64,000 nucleotides of DNA from Azomonas agilis (GCF_007830255.1 NZ_VLKG01000006.1:124001-188000); one strand, 5' to 3'; numbered from the stretch's first letter, positions 1-10,600 are shown. Notes: a model not told the origin generated them from the sequence alone. Translations and numbers: made by a program.

Positions 1-951
1 TACTTCAGCAGCAAAGCGCTGGCCATGAACCTCTAACAACTCAGTACCCGCCCGCTCCTCGATGGGAATTTCATCCCCTGAAGCCAATTGCATATCAATA
101 GTAGAGCTAGGAGCCACCACCATGAAACGCACGCCGTGGTGCATGGCTAGAACGGCCAATTGATACGTACCGATTTTGTTGGCGACATCACCATTGGCGG
201 TAATGCGATCAGCCCCCACGATGACCCAAGTAATGGCTCCAGATTTCATTAAGTGCGCCGCGGCCGAATCCGCATTGAGGCTAACAGGAATACCCTCTCC
301 GGCTAGCTCAAACGCTGTCAACCTTGAGCCTTGCAGCCAAGGACGAGTCTCATCAGCATGTACCCGCTCGACCAAACCTTCCAAGTAGGCAGCACGAATC
401 ACCCCTAAGGCCGTACCAAAACCGCCTGTAGCCAAGGCTCCCGTATTACAGTGGGTTAAGAGGTGCTGTGGGCCCGCTTTGTGTTTGCGGATCAAATCCA
501 CCCCAAATTGGGCCATGGTTAGATTGGCTTCACGATCCGCTTCATGCAAGGCAATGGCTTCGGCTTCCATCTGTGCCAGCAACTCGACTTCTGGCAGAGC
601 GGATAAAGCGTTCAAACGCTCCCGCATGCGATCCAGCGCCCAAAACAGGTTAACCGCCGTAGGCCGAGAAGCTGCCAAAATCTGAAAATCCTCATCCAGC
701 GCCAAGCGCCAGTGACCACCAGCCGCCAAACGGGCCCGTAATGCCAATACCACGCCATAAGCCGCAGTGATACCGATAGCCGGAGCGCCACGCACCACCA
801 TATCGCGAATAGCTTGGGCAACGGTTGCGGCAGAATCATAAACCAGCCATTGCTCTTCAAGCGGTAAACAGCGCTGATCGAGCAGATAAAGGTTGCCAGA
901 CTGCCACCGAATGGCGGTTACCTTTTCAGCCGCTAATAAACGCTCACGCAT
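1..951 (-). CDS. mtnA: Methylthioribose-1-phosphate isomerase, 3' end cut by window edge
   Basis: Converts 5-methylthioribose-1-phosphate to methylthioribulose-1-phosphate in the cytoplasmic methionine salvage pathway. An open frame of 317 codons runs from the ATG at 951 to base 1 without a stop; the family is about 358 residues in Pseudomonas, so roughly 40 C-terminal residues lie outside. Visible family motifs are the N-terminal [12 protein letters not shown] stretch, [12 protein letters not shown] with the catalytic Cys, and [18 protein letters not shown] with the catalytic Asp. A weak AGGGCAG precedes the start. It is divergent from the MTA deaminase gene, which feeds the same pathway. 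Identity is near certain; only the missing end is unseen. Confidence 0.95.
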   Translation of the reverse strand, partial: MRERLLAAEKVTAIRWQSGNLYLLDQRCLPLEEQWLVYDSAATVAQAIRDMVVRGAPAIGITAAYGVVLALRARLAAGGHWRLALDEDFQILAASRPTAVNLFWALDRMRERLNALSALPEVELLAQMEAEAIALHEADREANLTMAQFGVDLIRKHKAGPQHLLTHCNTGALATGGFGTALGVIRAAYLEGLVERVHADETRPWLQGSRLTAFELAGEGIPVSLNADSAAAHLMKSGAITWVIVGADRITANGDVANKIGTYQLAVLAMHHGVRFMVVAPSSTIDMQLASGDEIPIEERAGTELLEVHGQRFAAEV

Positions 952-1123
952 GATGCCTGCCCTGACTTCAAAAGCTGTCTATTGTACGCCAAAACAGTTC
1001 AGGCTGCTGAATCTAGCAATAATCTTCATTACAAAGGGCGATCTTCTGGTTTTAACCCACACAGATTGGGAAGCTTTGATTTACACTTTTGGTTTGTTTT
1101 CATTTCGGTTAGGAACCCTCACT

Positions 1124-2455
1124 ATGCCTGCCCCAACCCCTTTGGATCTATTACTGCTTCCAAGTTGGCTGGTACCGATCGAACCGGCTGGTGTTGTGCT
1201 GAAGGATTATGCCCTTGGTATCCGTGATGGGATAATTAGCCTACTCGCACCCCGTGACGAAGCCTTACAGCATCCAGCCAAGGAGGTATTAGAGCTTCCC
1301 GATATGCTGCTGAGCCCCGGATTGGTCAACGCACATGGACATGCGGCCATGACGCTATTCCGCGGGCTAGCGGACGATCTACCGCTCATGGACTGGTTAA
1401 ATAACCACATTTGGCCCGCCGAAGGCCGCTGGGTCAATGAAGACTTCGTACGAGATGGCACCAACCTAGCTATTGCAGAACAGCTTAAAGGTGGGATTAG
1501 TTGTTTTTCGGATATGTATTTCTTTCCGCAAACTGCCTGCCAATCAGTACACGACGCTGGTATACGGGCCCAAATCAGCGTTCCTATTTTGGACTTTCCC
1601 ATTCCCGGAGCTCCCAGCGCTGAAGAGGCCTTACGAATCGGGTTCCAACTGCACAATGACCTACGCCATCACCCACGCATCCGTATCGCTTTAGGCCCCC
1701 ACGCCCCCTATACCGTGAGCGATGCTACCCTAGAAAACTTGCGCCAAATGGCTGAAGAGCAAGATTTAGCCATCCACATGCATGTACATGAAACCTGCCA
1801 TGAGGTTCATGAAGCGCTACATCGCAATAATGAGCGGCCATTGGCTCGACTGGCTCGACTGCAACTGCTGGGGCCACGCTTTCAAGCAGTACATATGACC
1901 CAGGTTAATGAAGAAGATTTAGCCCTACTTACGCGCTACAACTGCCAGATTATCCACTGCCCAGAATCCAATCTGAAATTAGCCAGCGGATTTTGCCCGG
2001 TGCAACAGCTCTGGGAGGCCGGAGTGAACGTGGCCATAGGCACCGACGGAGCCGCCAGTAATAACGACCTAGACTTACTGGGAGAAACCCGCACTGCCGC
2101 TCTGCTGGCTAAAGCCGTTTCCGGCTCAGCTACCGCTTTAAATGCCCATCAAGCCCTACGCATGGCGACCCTTAATGGAGCCCGAGCCCTAGGCCTAGAG
2201 GATCAGATTGGCTCTTTGGAGTTAGGTAAACAGGCCGACATCGTGGCTTTTGACCTTTCAGGATTGAGCCAACAACCTTTATATGATCCCGTATCCCAAC
2301 TGATTTACGCAGGCAATCGCAACCAAGCGCGCCACCTTTGGGTTGCTGGAAAAAAGCTTCTGGACAACTATCAGTTGACGCAACTGGACGAAACTCAGCT
2401 TATTGCCACAGCCAAAGCCTGGGCACAAAAAATTGGCGAAGCTACTTCTGCTTAA
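1124..2455 (+). CDS. mtaD: 5'-methylthioadenosine / S-adenosylhomocysteine deaminase (TRZ/ATZ family amidohydrolase)
   Basis: Zinc-dependent amidohydrolase of 443 residues, the usual length for the Pseudomonas protein (PA3170 type, described as an MTA deaminase that makes methylthioinosine). Metal ligands are seen in [19 protein letters not shown] (HxH), in HMHVHET, and in [16 protein letters not shown] near the C-terminal third. The frame is open back to 893, but the ATG at 1124 has AGGAAC upstream and gives the family length, so I chose it. It is divergent from mtnA and 30 bp upstream of ubiG, probably in one operon. Inference: MTA is deaminated to MTI, cleaved elsewhere, and the ribose phosphate goes to MtnA. 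Substrate specificity cannot be read from sequence alone. Confidence 0.88.
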   Translation: MPAPTPLDLLLLPSWLVPIEPAGVVLKDYALGIRDGIISLLAPRDEALQHPAKEVLELPDMLLSPGLVNAHGHAAMTLFRGLADDLPLMDWLNNHIWPAEGRWVNEDFVRDGTNLAIAEQLKGGISCFSDMYFFPQTACQSVHDAGIRAQISVPILDFPIPGAPSAEEALRIGFQLHNDLRHHPRIRIALGPHAPYTVSDATLENLRQMAEEQDLAIHMHVHETCHEVHEALHRNNERPLARLARLQLLGPRFQAVHMTQVNEEDLALLTRYNCQIIHCPESNLKLASGFCPVQQLWEAGVNVAIGTDGAASNNDLDLLGETRTAALLAKAVSGSATALNAHQALRMATLNGARALGLEDQIGSLELGKQADIVAFDLSGLSQQPLYDPVSQLIYAGNRNQARHLWVAGKKLLDNYQLTQLDETQLIATAKAWAQKIGEATSA

Positions 2456-2485
2456 CCGCTAACTGTTTTTAAAAGGTATTCCTCC

Positions 2486-3184
2486 ATGAGCAACATTGAC
2501 TACGCAGAAATCGCTAAATTTGAAGCCTTAGCCCACCGCTGGTGGGATCGTGAAAGTGAATTCAAACCCCTGCACGAGATCAATCCCTTACGAGTCAACT
2601 GGATTGATGAACACATCTCCTTAGCCGGAAAAAAAGTTTTGGATGTCGGCTGTGGAGGAGGAATTCTCAGCGAATCTATGGCCCGTCGTGGTGCAACAGT
2701 AACCGCCATTGATATGGGAGAAGCGCCCTTAGCCGTAGCCCGCTTACACCAATTGGAGTCAGGCTTACAGATTGATTACCGGCAAATCACGGCGGAGGCC
2801 TTAGCCAAAGAGTTACCCGGCCAATTTGATGTAGTTACCTGCATGGAAATGCTGGAGCACGTCCCTGATCCCCTGTCTGTCATCCGAGCCTGTGCTCAAT
2901 TGGTAAAACCGGGTGGCCAAGTGTTTTTCTCTACCCTCAACCGCAACCCAAAATCCTACCTACTAGCCATCATTGGGGCTGAATACCTGCTGAAACTGTT
3001 GCCTCGTGGCACCCATGACTTCAAGAAATTTATCCGCCCATCAGAGCTGGGTGCTTGGGCTCGTACAGCCGACTTAGAAGTACGGGATATTATTGGTACT
3101 ACCTATAATCCCCTGACTAAAATTTACAAGTTATCCTCAGACGTTGATGTCAACTACATGATCCAAACCATCAAGGAACACTGA
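2486..3184 (+). CDS. ubiG: Ubiquinone biosynthesis O-methyltransferase
   Basis: S-adenosylmethionine-dependent enzyme for both O-methylation steps of ubiquinone synthesis (3-demethylubiquinol and the earlier catechol). The 232-residue length is standard. The N-terminus [19 protein letters not shown] and the SAM motif [10 protein letters not shown] (residues 51–59) are diagnostic, and [11 protein letters not shown] is the post-II motif. The stop codon overlaps the next ATG (TGATG), so translation is coupled to mupP, the conserved arrangement in Pseudomonas. Confidence 0.96.
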   Translation: MSNIDYAEIAKFEALAHRWWDRESEFKPLHEINPLRVNWIDEHISLAGKKVLDVGCGGGILSESMARRGATVTAIDMGEAPLAVARLHQLESGLQIDYRQITAEALAKELPGQFDVVTCMEMLEHVPDPLSVIRACAQLVKPGGQVFFSTLNRNPKSYLLAIIGAEYLLKLLPRGTHDFKKFIRPSELGAWARTADLEVRDIIGTTYNPLTKIYKLSSDVDVNYMIQTIKEH

Positions 3185-3855
3185 TGTCACTACGCGCCGT
3201 TTTATTCGACATGGATGGCACTCTACTGGATACCGCTCCCGACTTTATCGCCATCATCCAAGATATGCGCCATAACCGAGGCTTAGAGCCCGTACCTGAA
3301 GCCTGCATCCGAACCGTTGCCTCTGGGGGTGCTAAAGCGATGATCTTGGCAGGCTTTGAGGTAGACCCAGACTCGGAAGTTTGCGAAGCCTTACGCCAAG
3401 AGTTCTTAGAACACTACAGCCAGCGTTGTGCAGTTCACAGCAGCCTGTTTGAAGGCATGGATGAATTACTGCGCGATATTGAGCAGGCCAAACTCTCTTG
3501 GGGGGTGGTAACTAACAAACCACTGCGTTTCGCTGAGCCCATCATGCAGCAGCTTGGCTTAGCCTCAAGATCAGCGGTTTTAGTCTGCCCAGAGCATGTG
3601 CAACGCAGTAAGCCCGACCCAGAGCCCGTGTTACTGGCTTGCCAACAGCTTGGGCTACAGCCTGCAGAGGTGCTATTTATCGGAGATGATCGGCGCGATA
3701 TTGAATCAGGCCAAGCCGCAGGATGCCGCACCCTAGCCGTCAGCTATGGTTATATTCATCCGCAAGATAATGCTCACCACTGGGGTGCAGATGCTGTCAT
3801 CGACCAGCCTAGTGATTTACGCAAAATATTGGATCAAGCCATCTGCCGTTGCTGA
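3184..3855 (+). CDS. mupP: N-acetylmuramic acid 6-phosphate phosphatase, HAD family
   Basis: HAD hydrolase of 223 residues. The nucleophile motif [12 protein letters not shown] has Asp9 and Asp11, motif II/III includes VTNKP and K in SKPDPEP, and motif IV is FIGDDRRD. The general fold is also that of phosphoglycolate phosphatase (Gph), but in Pseudomonas the gene directly after ubiG is MupP, which dephosphorylates MurNAc-6-P in the peptidoglycan recycling bypass that gives intrinsic fosfomycin tolerance. The functional call therefore rests on synteny plus family. Start overlaps the ubiG stop by one base; yciK follows after 33 bp. Confidence 0.85.
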   Translation: MSLRAVLFDMDGTLLDTAPDFIAIIQDMRHNRGLEPVPEACIRTVASGGAKAMILAGFEVDPDSEVCEALRQEFLEHYSQRCAVHSSLFEGMDELLRDIEQAKLSWGVVTNKPLRFAEPIMQQLGLASRSAVLVCPEHVQRSKPDPEPVLLACQQLGLQPAEVLFIGDDRRDIESGQAAGCRTLAVSYGYIHPQDNAHHWGADAVIDQPSDLRKILDQAICRC

Positions 3856-3888
3856 TGAGACCCTCAACTTCATTTAAAAAGAGTTTTT

Positions 3889-4659
3889 ATGTTCTCCTAT
3901 ACTGCCCCTGCTCATTTACTGCATCAGCGCATCATTCTTGTGACCGGGGCAGGTCGCGGCATAGGCGCAGCAGCAGCTAAAGCCTACGCTGCGCATGGAG
4001 CAACGGTTTTATTACTGGGCAAAACCGAGGCGCACCTAAGCTCGGTTTATGATGAGATCGAAGCCGCTGGCCATCCACAACCTGTCTCCATTCCTTTTGA
4101 TCTGGAAACGGCTAAACCCAAAGATTACCAAGCCCTAGTTCAACTGATACAACAAAACTTTGGGCGCTTGGATGGCTTACTGCTGAATGCCTCCATCTTG
4201 GGGCCGCGTACCTCTATAGAACAATTAAGCCCCAAAGATTTTATGCAAGTCATGCAAATTAACCTCAACGCAACCCTGATGTTGACTCAGGCCTGTTTAC
4301 CCCTGCTCAAGCAAGCAGAACAGGCTTCGGTTATTTTTACTTCCAGCAGTGTAGGACGCAAAGGCCGCGCCTATTGGGGAGCTTATGCCATTTCTAAGTT
4401 TGCCACCGAAGGCTTAATGCAGGTACTGGCTGATGAACTGGAAGGGGTAGAACCGATTAGAGTGAACAGCATCAATCCCGGTGGGACTCGTACCGATATG
4501 AGGGCTCAGGCGTACCCCGGAGAAAACCCCCTTGACCGTCCTAGCCCTGAAGAAATCATGCCTCTGTACCTCTACCTCATGGGAGCTGATAGCCGAGGTA
4601 TCAACGGGCAGGCACTGGATGCACAAACCAACGCTACAATACCTCAGCCCATCTCCTAG
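3889..4659 (+). CDS. yciK: YciK-family short-chain dehydrogenase/reductase
   Basis: Classical SDR of 256 residues. The Rossmann nucleotide motif TGAGRGIG is at residues 19–26, NAS appears in LLNASILGPR, and the catalytic Ser plus YxxxK are in TSSSVGRKGRAYWGAYAISK. The region RVNSINPGGTRTDMRAQAYP is typical of YciK. The substrate is unknown. It is the last gene of the mtaD–ubiG–mupP–yciK run, an order conserved in Pseudomonas. Its stop lies only 7 bp from the convergent comEA-like gene, so there is no room for a separate terminator. Confidence 0.9.
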   Translation: MFSYTAPAHLLHQRIILVTGAGRGIGAAAAKAYAAHGATVLLLGKTEAHLSSVYDEIEAAGHPQPVSIPFDLETAKPKDYQALVQLIQQNFGRLDGLLLNASILGPRTSIEQLSPKDFMQVMQINLNATLMLTQACLPLLKQAEQASVIFTSSSVGRKGRAYWGAYAISKFATEGLMQVLADELEGVEPIRVNSINPGGTRTDMRAQAYPGENPLDRPSPEEIMPLYLYLMGADSRGINGQALDAQTNATIPQPIS

Positions 4660-4666
4660 AACTGAG

Positions 4667-5035
4667 TTAGTCCACAGTGAGTATGGCTCGGTTTTTCTCC
4701 AATGTGGCAGGCCCAATCCCCTTAACCTCTAATAAGTCATCTACTGAGGTAAAGGGGCCATGGGCCGTGCGGTGCTCCACGATGGCCTTAGCTTTAGCTG
4801 GGCCTATACCAATCAGAGCCCGATTCAGCGTCAGCTCATCAGCGGTATTTAGATTCACCTTAGCGGTCGCTACCAAAGACTCTGGCGGAGTCGGCGCACT
4901 GGGTTTATCGACAGAGGGTGTAGGTACTACCTCTTGCTGAGGCTTAACCTCCTCCTTTGCCTGCTCCGCATATCCTAGCGCAGCAGACAAACCCAAAACC
5001 AAACCCATCAGCGTATTTAGCAAAATTTTACTCAT
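4667..5035 (-). CDS. ComEA-like helix-hairpin-helix protein, exported
   Basis: Small protein of 122 residues with a signal peptide (residues 1–23, hydrophobic GLVLGLSAALGYA then AEQA), a Pro/Ser/Val-rich linker, and a C-terminal double helix-hairpin-helix: VNLNTADELTLNRALIGIGPAKAKAI followed by DDLLEVKGIGPATLEKNR. These HhH motifs bind DNA without sequence specificity. Homologues help pull DNA into the periplasm in naturally competent bacteria, but a role in competence here is inference. It lies 49 bp downstream of flgL in the same direction. Confidence 0.8.
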   Translation of the reverse strand: MSKILLNTLMGLVLGLSAALGYAEQAKEEVKPQQEVVPTPSVDKPSAPTPPESLVATAKVNLNTADELTLNRALIGIGPAKAKAIVEHRTAHGPFTSVDDLLEVKGIGPATLEKNRAILTVD

Positions 5036-5084
5036 ATAGAACTCCTTTTACTCCCTATCCCAATTAAAATACCAACCAAACAAC

Positions 5085-6323
5085 CTACATAAAGTTAAAC
5101 AGACTCAAACCATTAATCTGAACATAACTACGCTGAGCTGCTTCCAAAATAGTTTTTTGCAGCGCCAAGGTTGATATTGCTTCAGCATAATCAACTTCCC
5201 TTAAATCAGCCTGCATCGACTTATTGATCAATAATACATTATCATGATCCGTTTGCGTAATATCAATAACATTAAGCCGAGCGCCAATACTAGAGCGCGC
5301 TGAATCGACGCTATTAATACCATTGTCGATATTCGTTAAAGCAGCCGCTACCGAATCACGAATATCATAAGAAGTAGCTGAAGAATTCTCCAGTGACTGA
5401 CGTAATTGAGCCAGAGTATCCAATATCCCCTGCTTACCCGCAGAAGTAGAAGAAGGCTGTACTCTGAAGACCTCACCTCCTGCGGGAGCACCATCTAACT
5501 GAATACTTACCCCAGCCACCAGCAATGTATCTGTACTCTCAGCATTGGAATCCATTTTTCCTGTTGCTAATACTTTGTCAGGATTAGACAAAGAATAGAC
5601 TTCATAAGAGTTTGGATCATCGGTACTGAAGCGTACTTCTATGCCTGCATCTGGAAATTCTTTCGCAGCAGTTTCACTGATCACAACAGGATTAGAAACT
5701 CGCAACGTGGTATTATCTGTAGTGGAAACTACCGAAGTTGCAAAACGAGCCGCATTAGAAACAGCCCCAAATACCGTTTGACCATCGTTACTGATGGCCA
5801 TAGTTAGAGAGTCTGCCACTTTAAGACTGCGCTGACCGGTATCCCCCTGATAGCTGTACGAACCATCCGCACTTTTAACAAAGGGCTGAGTTTTCGCCTG
5901 AAACCCGGAAAACAAGTAGTTTCCCTTAGCGTCCTTGGTATTCATCAAGCCTAGGAGTTGATTTTCATACTCCGATAGCTCAAGAGCTATAGCAGAACGC
6001 CCTTCAGCATCCAGCGCACCATTACCTGCCTGCCCAGCCAACTCTCTAACACTCTGCAAAATAGTATTAACAGAATTTAACGTGGTTTCTTGCTCTGTCA
6101 AACTACTTTGAGCCGTTTTTAAGTTACTTTGATATCGGTTTAAACTTTCCTGCTGCTTCTCTAATTGAATTAAGCGTACCGAGGCAACAGGGTCATCACC
6201 AGGAGTTAAAATGCGATTCCCGCTACTGATCTGCTCCTGAGTTTTGATCATTTTTGAGTAGTTGCGCTGTATCCCTGAAAGACCACTCTCAAAAGCTTGC
6301 AAAGTAGAAATACGTACGCTCAT
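5085..6323 (-). CDS. flgL: Flagellar hook-filament junction protein FlgL (HAP3)
   Basis: 412-residue flagellin-like protein that forms the second junction ring between hook and filament. The N-terminal MSVRISTLQAFESGLSGIQRNY and the GNRILTPGDDPVASVRL stretch are the conserved D0/D1 helices, and the C-terminal half ends with ALQKTILEAAQRSYVQINGLSLFNFM. The central part is a variable exposed domain. AGGAGC sits eight bases before the ATG. It follows flgK by 13 bp, at the end of the flgB–flgL gene run. Confidence 0.96.
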   Translation of the reverse strand: MSVRISTLQAFESGLSGIQRNYSKMIKTQEQISSGNRILTPGDDPVASVRLIQLEKQQESLNRYQSNLKTAQSSLTEQETTLNSVNTILQSVRELAGQAGNGALDAEGRSAIALELSEYENQLLGLMNTKDAKGNYLFSGFQAKTQPFVKSADGSYSYQGDTGQRSLKVADSLTMAISNDGQTVFGAVSNAARFATSVVSTTDNTTLRVSNPVVISETAAKEFPDAGIEVRFSTDDPNSYEVYSLSNPDKVLATGKMDSNAESTDTLLVAGVSIQLDGAPAGGEVFRVQPSSTSAGKQGILDTLAQLRQSLENSSATSYDIRDSVAAALTNIDNGINSVDSARSSIGARLNVIDITQTDHDNVLLINKSMQADLREVDYAEAISTLALQKTILEAAQRSYVQINGLSLFNFM

Positions 6324-6336
6324 AAAAAGCTCCTAT

Positions 6337-8358
6337 TTACCGAAAGGCTGCAAGCAGAGTGTCAAACATTGAACGAGCCACCTGAATAACCTGAGCAGAA
6401 GCATTATAATACTGCTCAAATTTAATTAAGTTGGCAGCCTCTTCATCTAAATCAACACCCGACAGAGAGTTTCTGCTATTGGTAGCCTGGGTTAATACAG
6501 CACCAGTTACCTGAACTTCCTGACGCGCTACTGCCGTAGTAGTACCTACAGACTCCACCATATTTCCGTAAGCATCAGACAAACTGTAACCTGAGCTACT
6601 GCGAGTAACTCCGAGAATTTGCTTATCCTGTAAATCAACTAAGGCTTGAGCATTACGGCCATCACCTACACCTTGGCTATTAAAAGATACCGTAAAGCTG
6701 TCGCCTTCTTTAGGAATTCCACTAAAATCTTGTTGAATATTATAGCTGACACTACTCGTCCCATTATTAATCGCCAAGCTATAACTTAGGGTATTTGTAT
6801 TACTAGAATCAATTGAGATATTTTCGGGAGTAATAACGACCGAAAAACCATCAGGTACGTTAGGTGCTGTTGCAGTCAACTCCCCATCAGCATTATAAGT
6901 CCAAGTTATAGAGGAAATAGCCTCCAGACTTTCAAAATCAGATCCAGACGAACCCACAAGCTCAGGCTGGCCAATACTGCCTGTACCTGAGTTTTGGGCT
7001 GCTGCTTCACTACGCAAAGGGGCCGCTAACGCTAACTGATCAGGCTGGGTCAATATTGCTTGGATATCCCCAGCAGCCTGACGAGTGGGTAATAAAGTAA
7101 AACTATCTCCAGAAACTGGACTACCTGTTAAAGTCACACTAAAACCCTGATCCTGACCTAGAGTATCTTTAAAGGTCAGCACTCCTTGGTCATCTTGACT
7201 TACTTGGATAGAAGCACCATCGCTTAAGCGCAGAGCAGTATAGTTACTCCCATCAAATCTGAGTTGATAGTCACTCGCTACCAAATTAGCAGCACTTGTA
7301 ATTCTTAAACTGCCATCTATTTCGGAACTATTATAAGTAGATGGTGTAACGCGCTGAGATGCTAAAGCGTCATCGTTAATATCCGTAAAAAGCGCGGCTC
7401 CACTGTTTCCGTTTAAATCAACCCCTTGAGATAACTGGGTATTTACTGCGTCTGAGAAAGCCAGCGCCATTTGCCCCAAAGAGTTTAAAGAGGGGATGAG
7501 CACTTTATCTCTAAAATCAATTAATCCACCTAAGGTGCCACCATTTAATTGCCCCGTAATCGCACGCTTAGAGCTTTCATTAACAAAGTTGATTTCAACC
7601 TGTGTAGGATCATCCACATCACGAGAAACCTCTAAAGCATTTACCTTTTCACCTACCACTAAAGGCTGCCCATTACCTATAAATACGTTTAATGTGCTGT
7701 TATCTTGCTGAACAACACTAACGCCGATATAAGAGGAAAGCTCTCTAATGGCTTCGTCACGACTATCCATCAACTCATTAGGCTGCTCGCCTTTAGAGCT
7801 TGCTGTTGCAATAGCTTCGTTTAACTTACCAATGGTCTCAGCCAGTCCATTAATTTGCGAACCAACTGCTCTAATTTCTTTATTAATTAATGAGTTTTGC
7901 TCAGAAATTGTCGCATTTAAGCTGTTAAAGCGTTGAGCTAAAGCTCCAGCATCTGAAAGCACTAATTGACGCGTTGTTGTATTAGCCGGATCGGTAGAGG
8001 CTGTCTGCAATGAAGTAAAAAAACTATCTAAAGCAGAACCAATACCCGTCGTAGAATCGGCTAATAAAGAATCTAGTGTTTCAACTTGAGACTGAAAAGC
8101 AACGGCATGGCTGTTTTTCGTGGTATTGGTGCGAACCTGCGTTGTTAAATACTCACTGTAGGCCCGACGCACACTCACCGCCGAGGTTCCCGACCCCACA
8201 TAACCGGTATTAGCGACCCGAGTTGACTCTGCTATTTTGGTGACAATTTGCCGGCTATAACCGGGGGTGTCCACGTTGGCGATATTATGACCGGTAGTGG
8301 TTAGCTGTGTTCTGCTGGCAGTTAATCCGGAACGGCCAATACTGAGTAGGTCAGCCAT
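6337..8358 (-). CDS. flgK: Flagellar hook-associated protein FlgK (HAP1)
   Basis: 673-residue junction protein at the hook tip. The N-terminus has the rod/hook-family motif LTTTGHNIANVDTPGYSRQ, and the C-terminus has SGVDLDEEAANLIKFEQYYN and VIQVARSMFDTLL, which form the D0 coiled coil. The central region is long and rich in Ser, Thr and Asp, as expected for the variable surface domain. Five bases separate it from flgJ upstream and 13 from flgL downstream, so all are probably on one transcript. Confidence 0.96.
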   Translation of the reverse strand: MADLLSIGRSGLTASRTQLTTTGHNIANVDTPGYSRQIVTKIAESTRVANTGYVGSGTSAVSVRRAYSEYLTTQVRTNTTKNSHAVAFQSQVETLDSLLADSTTGIGSALDSFFTSLQTASTDPANTTTRQLVLSDAGALAQRFNSLNATISEQNSLINKEIRAVGSQINGLAETIGKLNEAIATASSKGEQPNELMDSRDEAIRELSSYIGVSVVQQDNSTLNVFIGNGQPLVVGEKVNALEVSRDVDDPTQVEINFVNESSKRAITGQLNGGTLGGLIDFRDKVLIPSLNSLGQMALAFSDAVNTQLSQGVDLNGNSGAALFTDINDDALASQRVTPSTYNSSEIDGSLRITSAANLVASDYQLRFDGSNYTALRLSDGASIQVSQDDQGVLTFKDTLGQDQGFSVTLTGSPVSGDSFTLLPTRQAAGDIQAILTQPDQLALAAPLRSEAAAQNSGTGSIGQPELVGSSGSDFESLEAISSITWTYNADGELTATAPNVPDGFSVVITPENISIDSSNTNTLSYSLAINNGTSSVSYNIQQDFSGIPKEGDSFTVSFNSQGVGDGRNAQALVDLQDKQILGVTRSSSGYSLSDAYGNMVESVGTTTAVARQEVQVTGAVLTQATNSRNSLSGVDLDEEAANLIKFEQYYNASAQVIQVARSMFDTLLAAFR

Positions 8359-8363
8359 GATTT

Positions 8364-9473
8364 TTAACCTCTAGTACGTGTGATAGGTGCCATACCGGCA
8401 TCAGCAATATTTTGATAAGTTTGTTCTACTTGGCGTGCAATTTGAGTAATTTTGCGCGCATAGTTTGGATCAGTCGCATATCCTGCTTTTTGCAACTCCT
8501 GCATAAAGCCTGTGGAGTCCCCTGATGCTGCAACCTTTAACGCTTGGGTATAGCGTTTAGAGTTTTGCAGCAGCAGTGCGTAATCTTCAAAGCTTTGCTC
8601 AAATGAATTATAGACCCTAAAGCCTTCCTTCTGACGTACTGCTTTACCCTGTACGTATTCTGTGGTCATTGATTGTGCAGCCGACCCATCCCAAGATCCC
8701 GTTGATTTAATTCCAAACAGGTTATGGCTACTTTGCCCCTCAGCCGTGCGTAAAACGGATTTCCCCCAACCGGTTTCAAGGGCTGCCTGAGCCACCAAAA
8801 ATTCGGGATCAACTCCTAACTTTTCTGCTGCTCGCTCGGCCATAGGTACGAGTGCTGCGATAAACTGCTCCTGCGAACGAAACGGCTGATTCCACACACC
8901 TTGGGTCTTATCGGCCAAGCGCACGATATTCTGAGACTTTGACACAACTTCTGTCTGTGAACTCTGGGTCAACCTTTGTTGACTGGCGGATAAGCCTAAG
9001 TTTTTGCGTACCGTCTGAGCCGACAGATCAGCCCCAAAAGTCGCTTGAGATCCTGCCACCACTTGACTACGACTGGCAAAAGCCAAACGCCGTCGATTAA
9101 GCAAAGGCGCATCGTTACGCACCTCTGAGCTCAGGGTATTTGATCCCTGTAGTTGAGTACCTTTTCGCTGGCGTAATTGACGCACCAAGTTATCCGCTAA
9201 ACCTATCCCACCGGCCTCCTGCGACAGGCTTAACGCCATTTGTTGATCGTACATATCCCGATACTGGCGCACGGCTGAACTATGCTCAACGCTCTCTTTG
9301 TCTGCCAATACATCACTGGCGGCGCGCATAGATTTCAGCATTTGCCCCAAAAATACGGCTTCAAACTCTTGAGCCACTTTACGAATATTGGCTTCGCTGT
9401 CTTGATCCCCTACCTTTAGGCGATTAAGACGATTTAAATCCGTGTAGGCCACCTTATCCAATGTTGCGGACAT
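8364..9473 (-). CDS. flgJ: Bifunctional rod-capping / peptidoglycan hydrolase FlgJ
   Basis: 369 residues in two parts. Residues ~20–95 are the rod-binding capping domain (AQEFEAVFLGQMLKSMRAA … YRDMYDQQMA). After a Gln/Ser-rich linker, residues ~210–360 are a glucosaminidase-type (GH73) domain with the catalytic Glu in QAALETGWGKS and the SHNLFGIKS motif. It opens the cell wall for the rod. The frame can be extended to a TTG at 9488 overlapping the flgI stop, but the ATG at 9473 has GAGG nine bases upstream and is preferred. Confidence 0.93.
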   Translation of the reverse strand: MSATLDKVAYTDLNRLNRLKVGDQDSEANIRKVAQEFEAVFLGQMLKSMRAASDVLADKESVEHSSAVRQYRDMYDQQMALSLSQEAGGIGLADNLVRQLRQRKGTQLQGSNTLSSEVRNDAPLLNRRRLAFASRSQVVAGSQATFGADLSAQTVRKNLGLSASQQRLTQSSQTEVVSKSQNIVRLADKTQGVWNQPFRSQEQFIAALVPMAERAAEKLGVDPEFLVAQAALETGWGKSVLRTAEGQSSHNLFGIKSTGSWDGSAAQSMTTEYVQGKAVRQKEGFRVYNSFEQSFEDYALLLQNSKRYTQALKVAASGDSTGFMQELQKAGYATDPNYARKITQIARQVEQTYQNIADAGMAPITRTRG

Positions 9474-9484
9474 CGCATCCAACC

Positions 9485-10591
9485 TCAAATGACGATCAAG
9501 TCAGCCTGTAAAGCCCCTGCTTGCTTGAGCGCTTCTAAAATAGCCATTAAGTCTCCCGGAGCTGCACCCACTTGATTAACAGCTCGCACTATCTCATCTA
9601 ACGTCACTCCAGGCGCAAACTTGAACATCGGACGCGCTTCTTGTTCAGCCTGCACCCTTGAACGAGGCACTACAGCCGTCTGTCCTCCCGATAAAGGGTT
9701 AGGTTGGCTGACGGTCGTATCCTCAGAAATCGTCACCGTCAAGCTGCCGTGTGTTACGGCGGCGGGCTGAACACGCACGTTTTGGCCAATGACAATGGTG
9801 CCTGTACGCGAATTAATAATAACCTTAGCAACAGCCTGTCCCGGTGCGACCTCAAGGTTTTCGAGGACGGATAAATAGTCCACCCGCTGGTTGACGTTTG
9901 CCGGGGCGCTCACCCGAATAGAGCCACCATCCAAGGCCTGAGCAACTCCAGGCCCCAGTAAGTCGTTGATTTGATCAACGATATTTTTTGCCGTAGTAAA
10001 ATCAGGACGGTTCAAGTTCAGCACCAAGCTAGAACCCTGCTCAAAACCACTGGGGACAGGCCGCTCAACCGTAGCTCCCGATGGAATGCGGCCTGCGGAA
10101 GGTACATTGACCGTAATACGCGACCCATCAGCCCCACCAGCGTCGAAGCCGCCTACAACCAAGTTCCCCTGAGCGATGGCGTACACATTACCGTCAATAC
10201 CACGCAATGGAGTCATCAATAGACTGCCACCACGCAGGCTCTTGGCGTTCCCAATAGAGGATACTGTGATATCAATCACTTGACCGGGCTTGGCAAAGGG
10301 CGGTAAATCCGCATGGATAGAAACCGCTGCAACGTTTTTTAATTGGATGGTTCCAATATTGGTCGGTAACTGTATATCGAACTGGGCTAGCATATTCTTG
10401 AATGTCTGGATGGTAAAAGGTGTCTGTGTTGTCTGGTCTCCCGTTCCGTTTAGACCTACAACCAAACCGTAGCCTACCAGTTGGTTCGTACGTACACCCT
10501 GAATACTGACTAAATCCTTCAAGCGCTCGGCCTGTACGCCTAAACTTACGAGGCCAAACAACAAACCGATGAATAACCTAAGCCCAGACAT
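9485..10591 (-). CDS. flgI: Flagellar P-ring protein FlgI
   Basis: 368-residue periplasmic protein that builds the P ring around the rod in the peptidoglycan layer. A Sec signal peptide (residues 1–21, [16 protein letters not shown]) precedes the conserved [26 protein letters not shown]. The segment [21 protein letters not shown] and the C-terminal [19 protein letters not shown] are also highly conserved. It lies between flgH and flgJ, 9 bp after flgH. Confidence 0.97.
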   Translation of the reverse strand: MSGLRLFIGLLFGLVSLGVQAERLKDLVSIQGVRTNQLVGYGLVVGLNGTGDQTTQTPFTIQTFKNMLAQFDIQLPTNIGTIQLKNVAAVSIHADLPPFAKPGQVIDITVSSIGNAKSLRGGSLLMTPLRGIDGNVYAIAQGNLVVGGFDAGGADGSRITVNVPSAGRIPSGATVERPVPSGFEQGSSLVLNLNRPDFTTAKNIVDQINDLLGPGVAQALDGGSIRVSAPANVNQRVDYLSVLENLEVAPGQAVAKVIINSRTGTIVIGQNVRVQPAAVTHGSLTVTISEDTTVSQPNPLSGGQTAVVPRSRVQAEQEARPMFKFAPGVTLDEIVRAVNQVGAAPGDLMAILEALKQAGALQADLIVI

Positions 10592-10600
10592 GCTCCCCCC

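Noticed and set aside
612-860. 82-residue minus-strand frame
   Set aside because: It lies inside mtnA in another frame and the mtnA frame shows clear motifs.
893-1123. N-terminal extension of 77 residues on the MTA deaminase
   Set aside because: The segment has no family similarity, overlaps the mtnA start, and the ATG at 1124 has a ribosome site and gives the normal length.
3184-3855. Phosphoglycolate phosphatase Gph
   Set aside because: The fold is compatible, but position right after ubiG in Pseudomonas order identifies MupP; kept only as an alternative.
9474-9488. TTG start of flgJ overlapping the flgI stop
   Set aside because: The ATG five codons later has GAGG at proper distance and matches the family start better.
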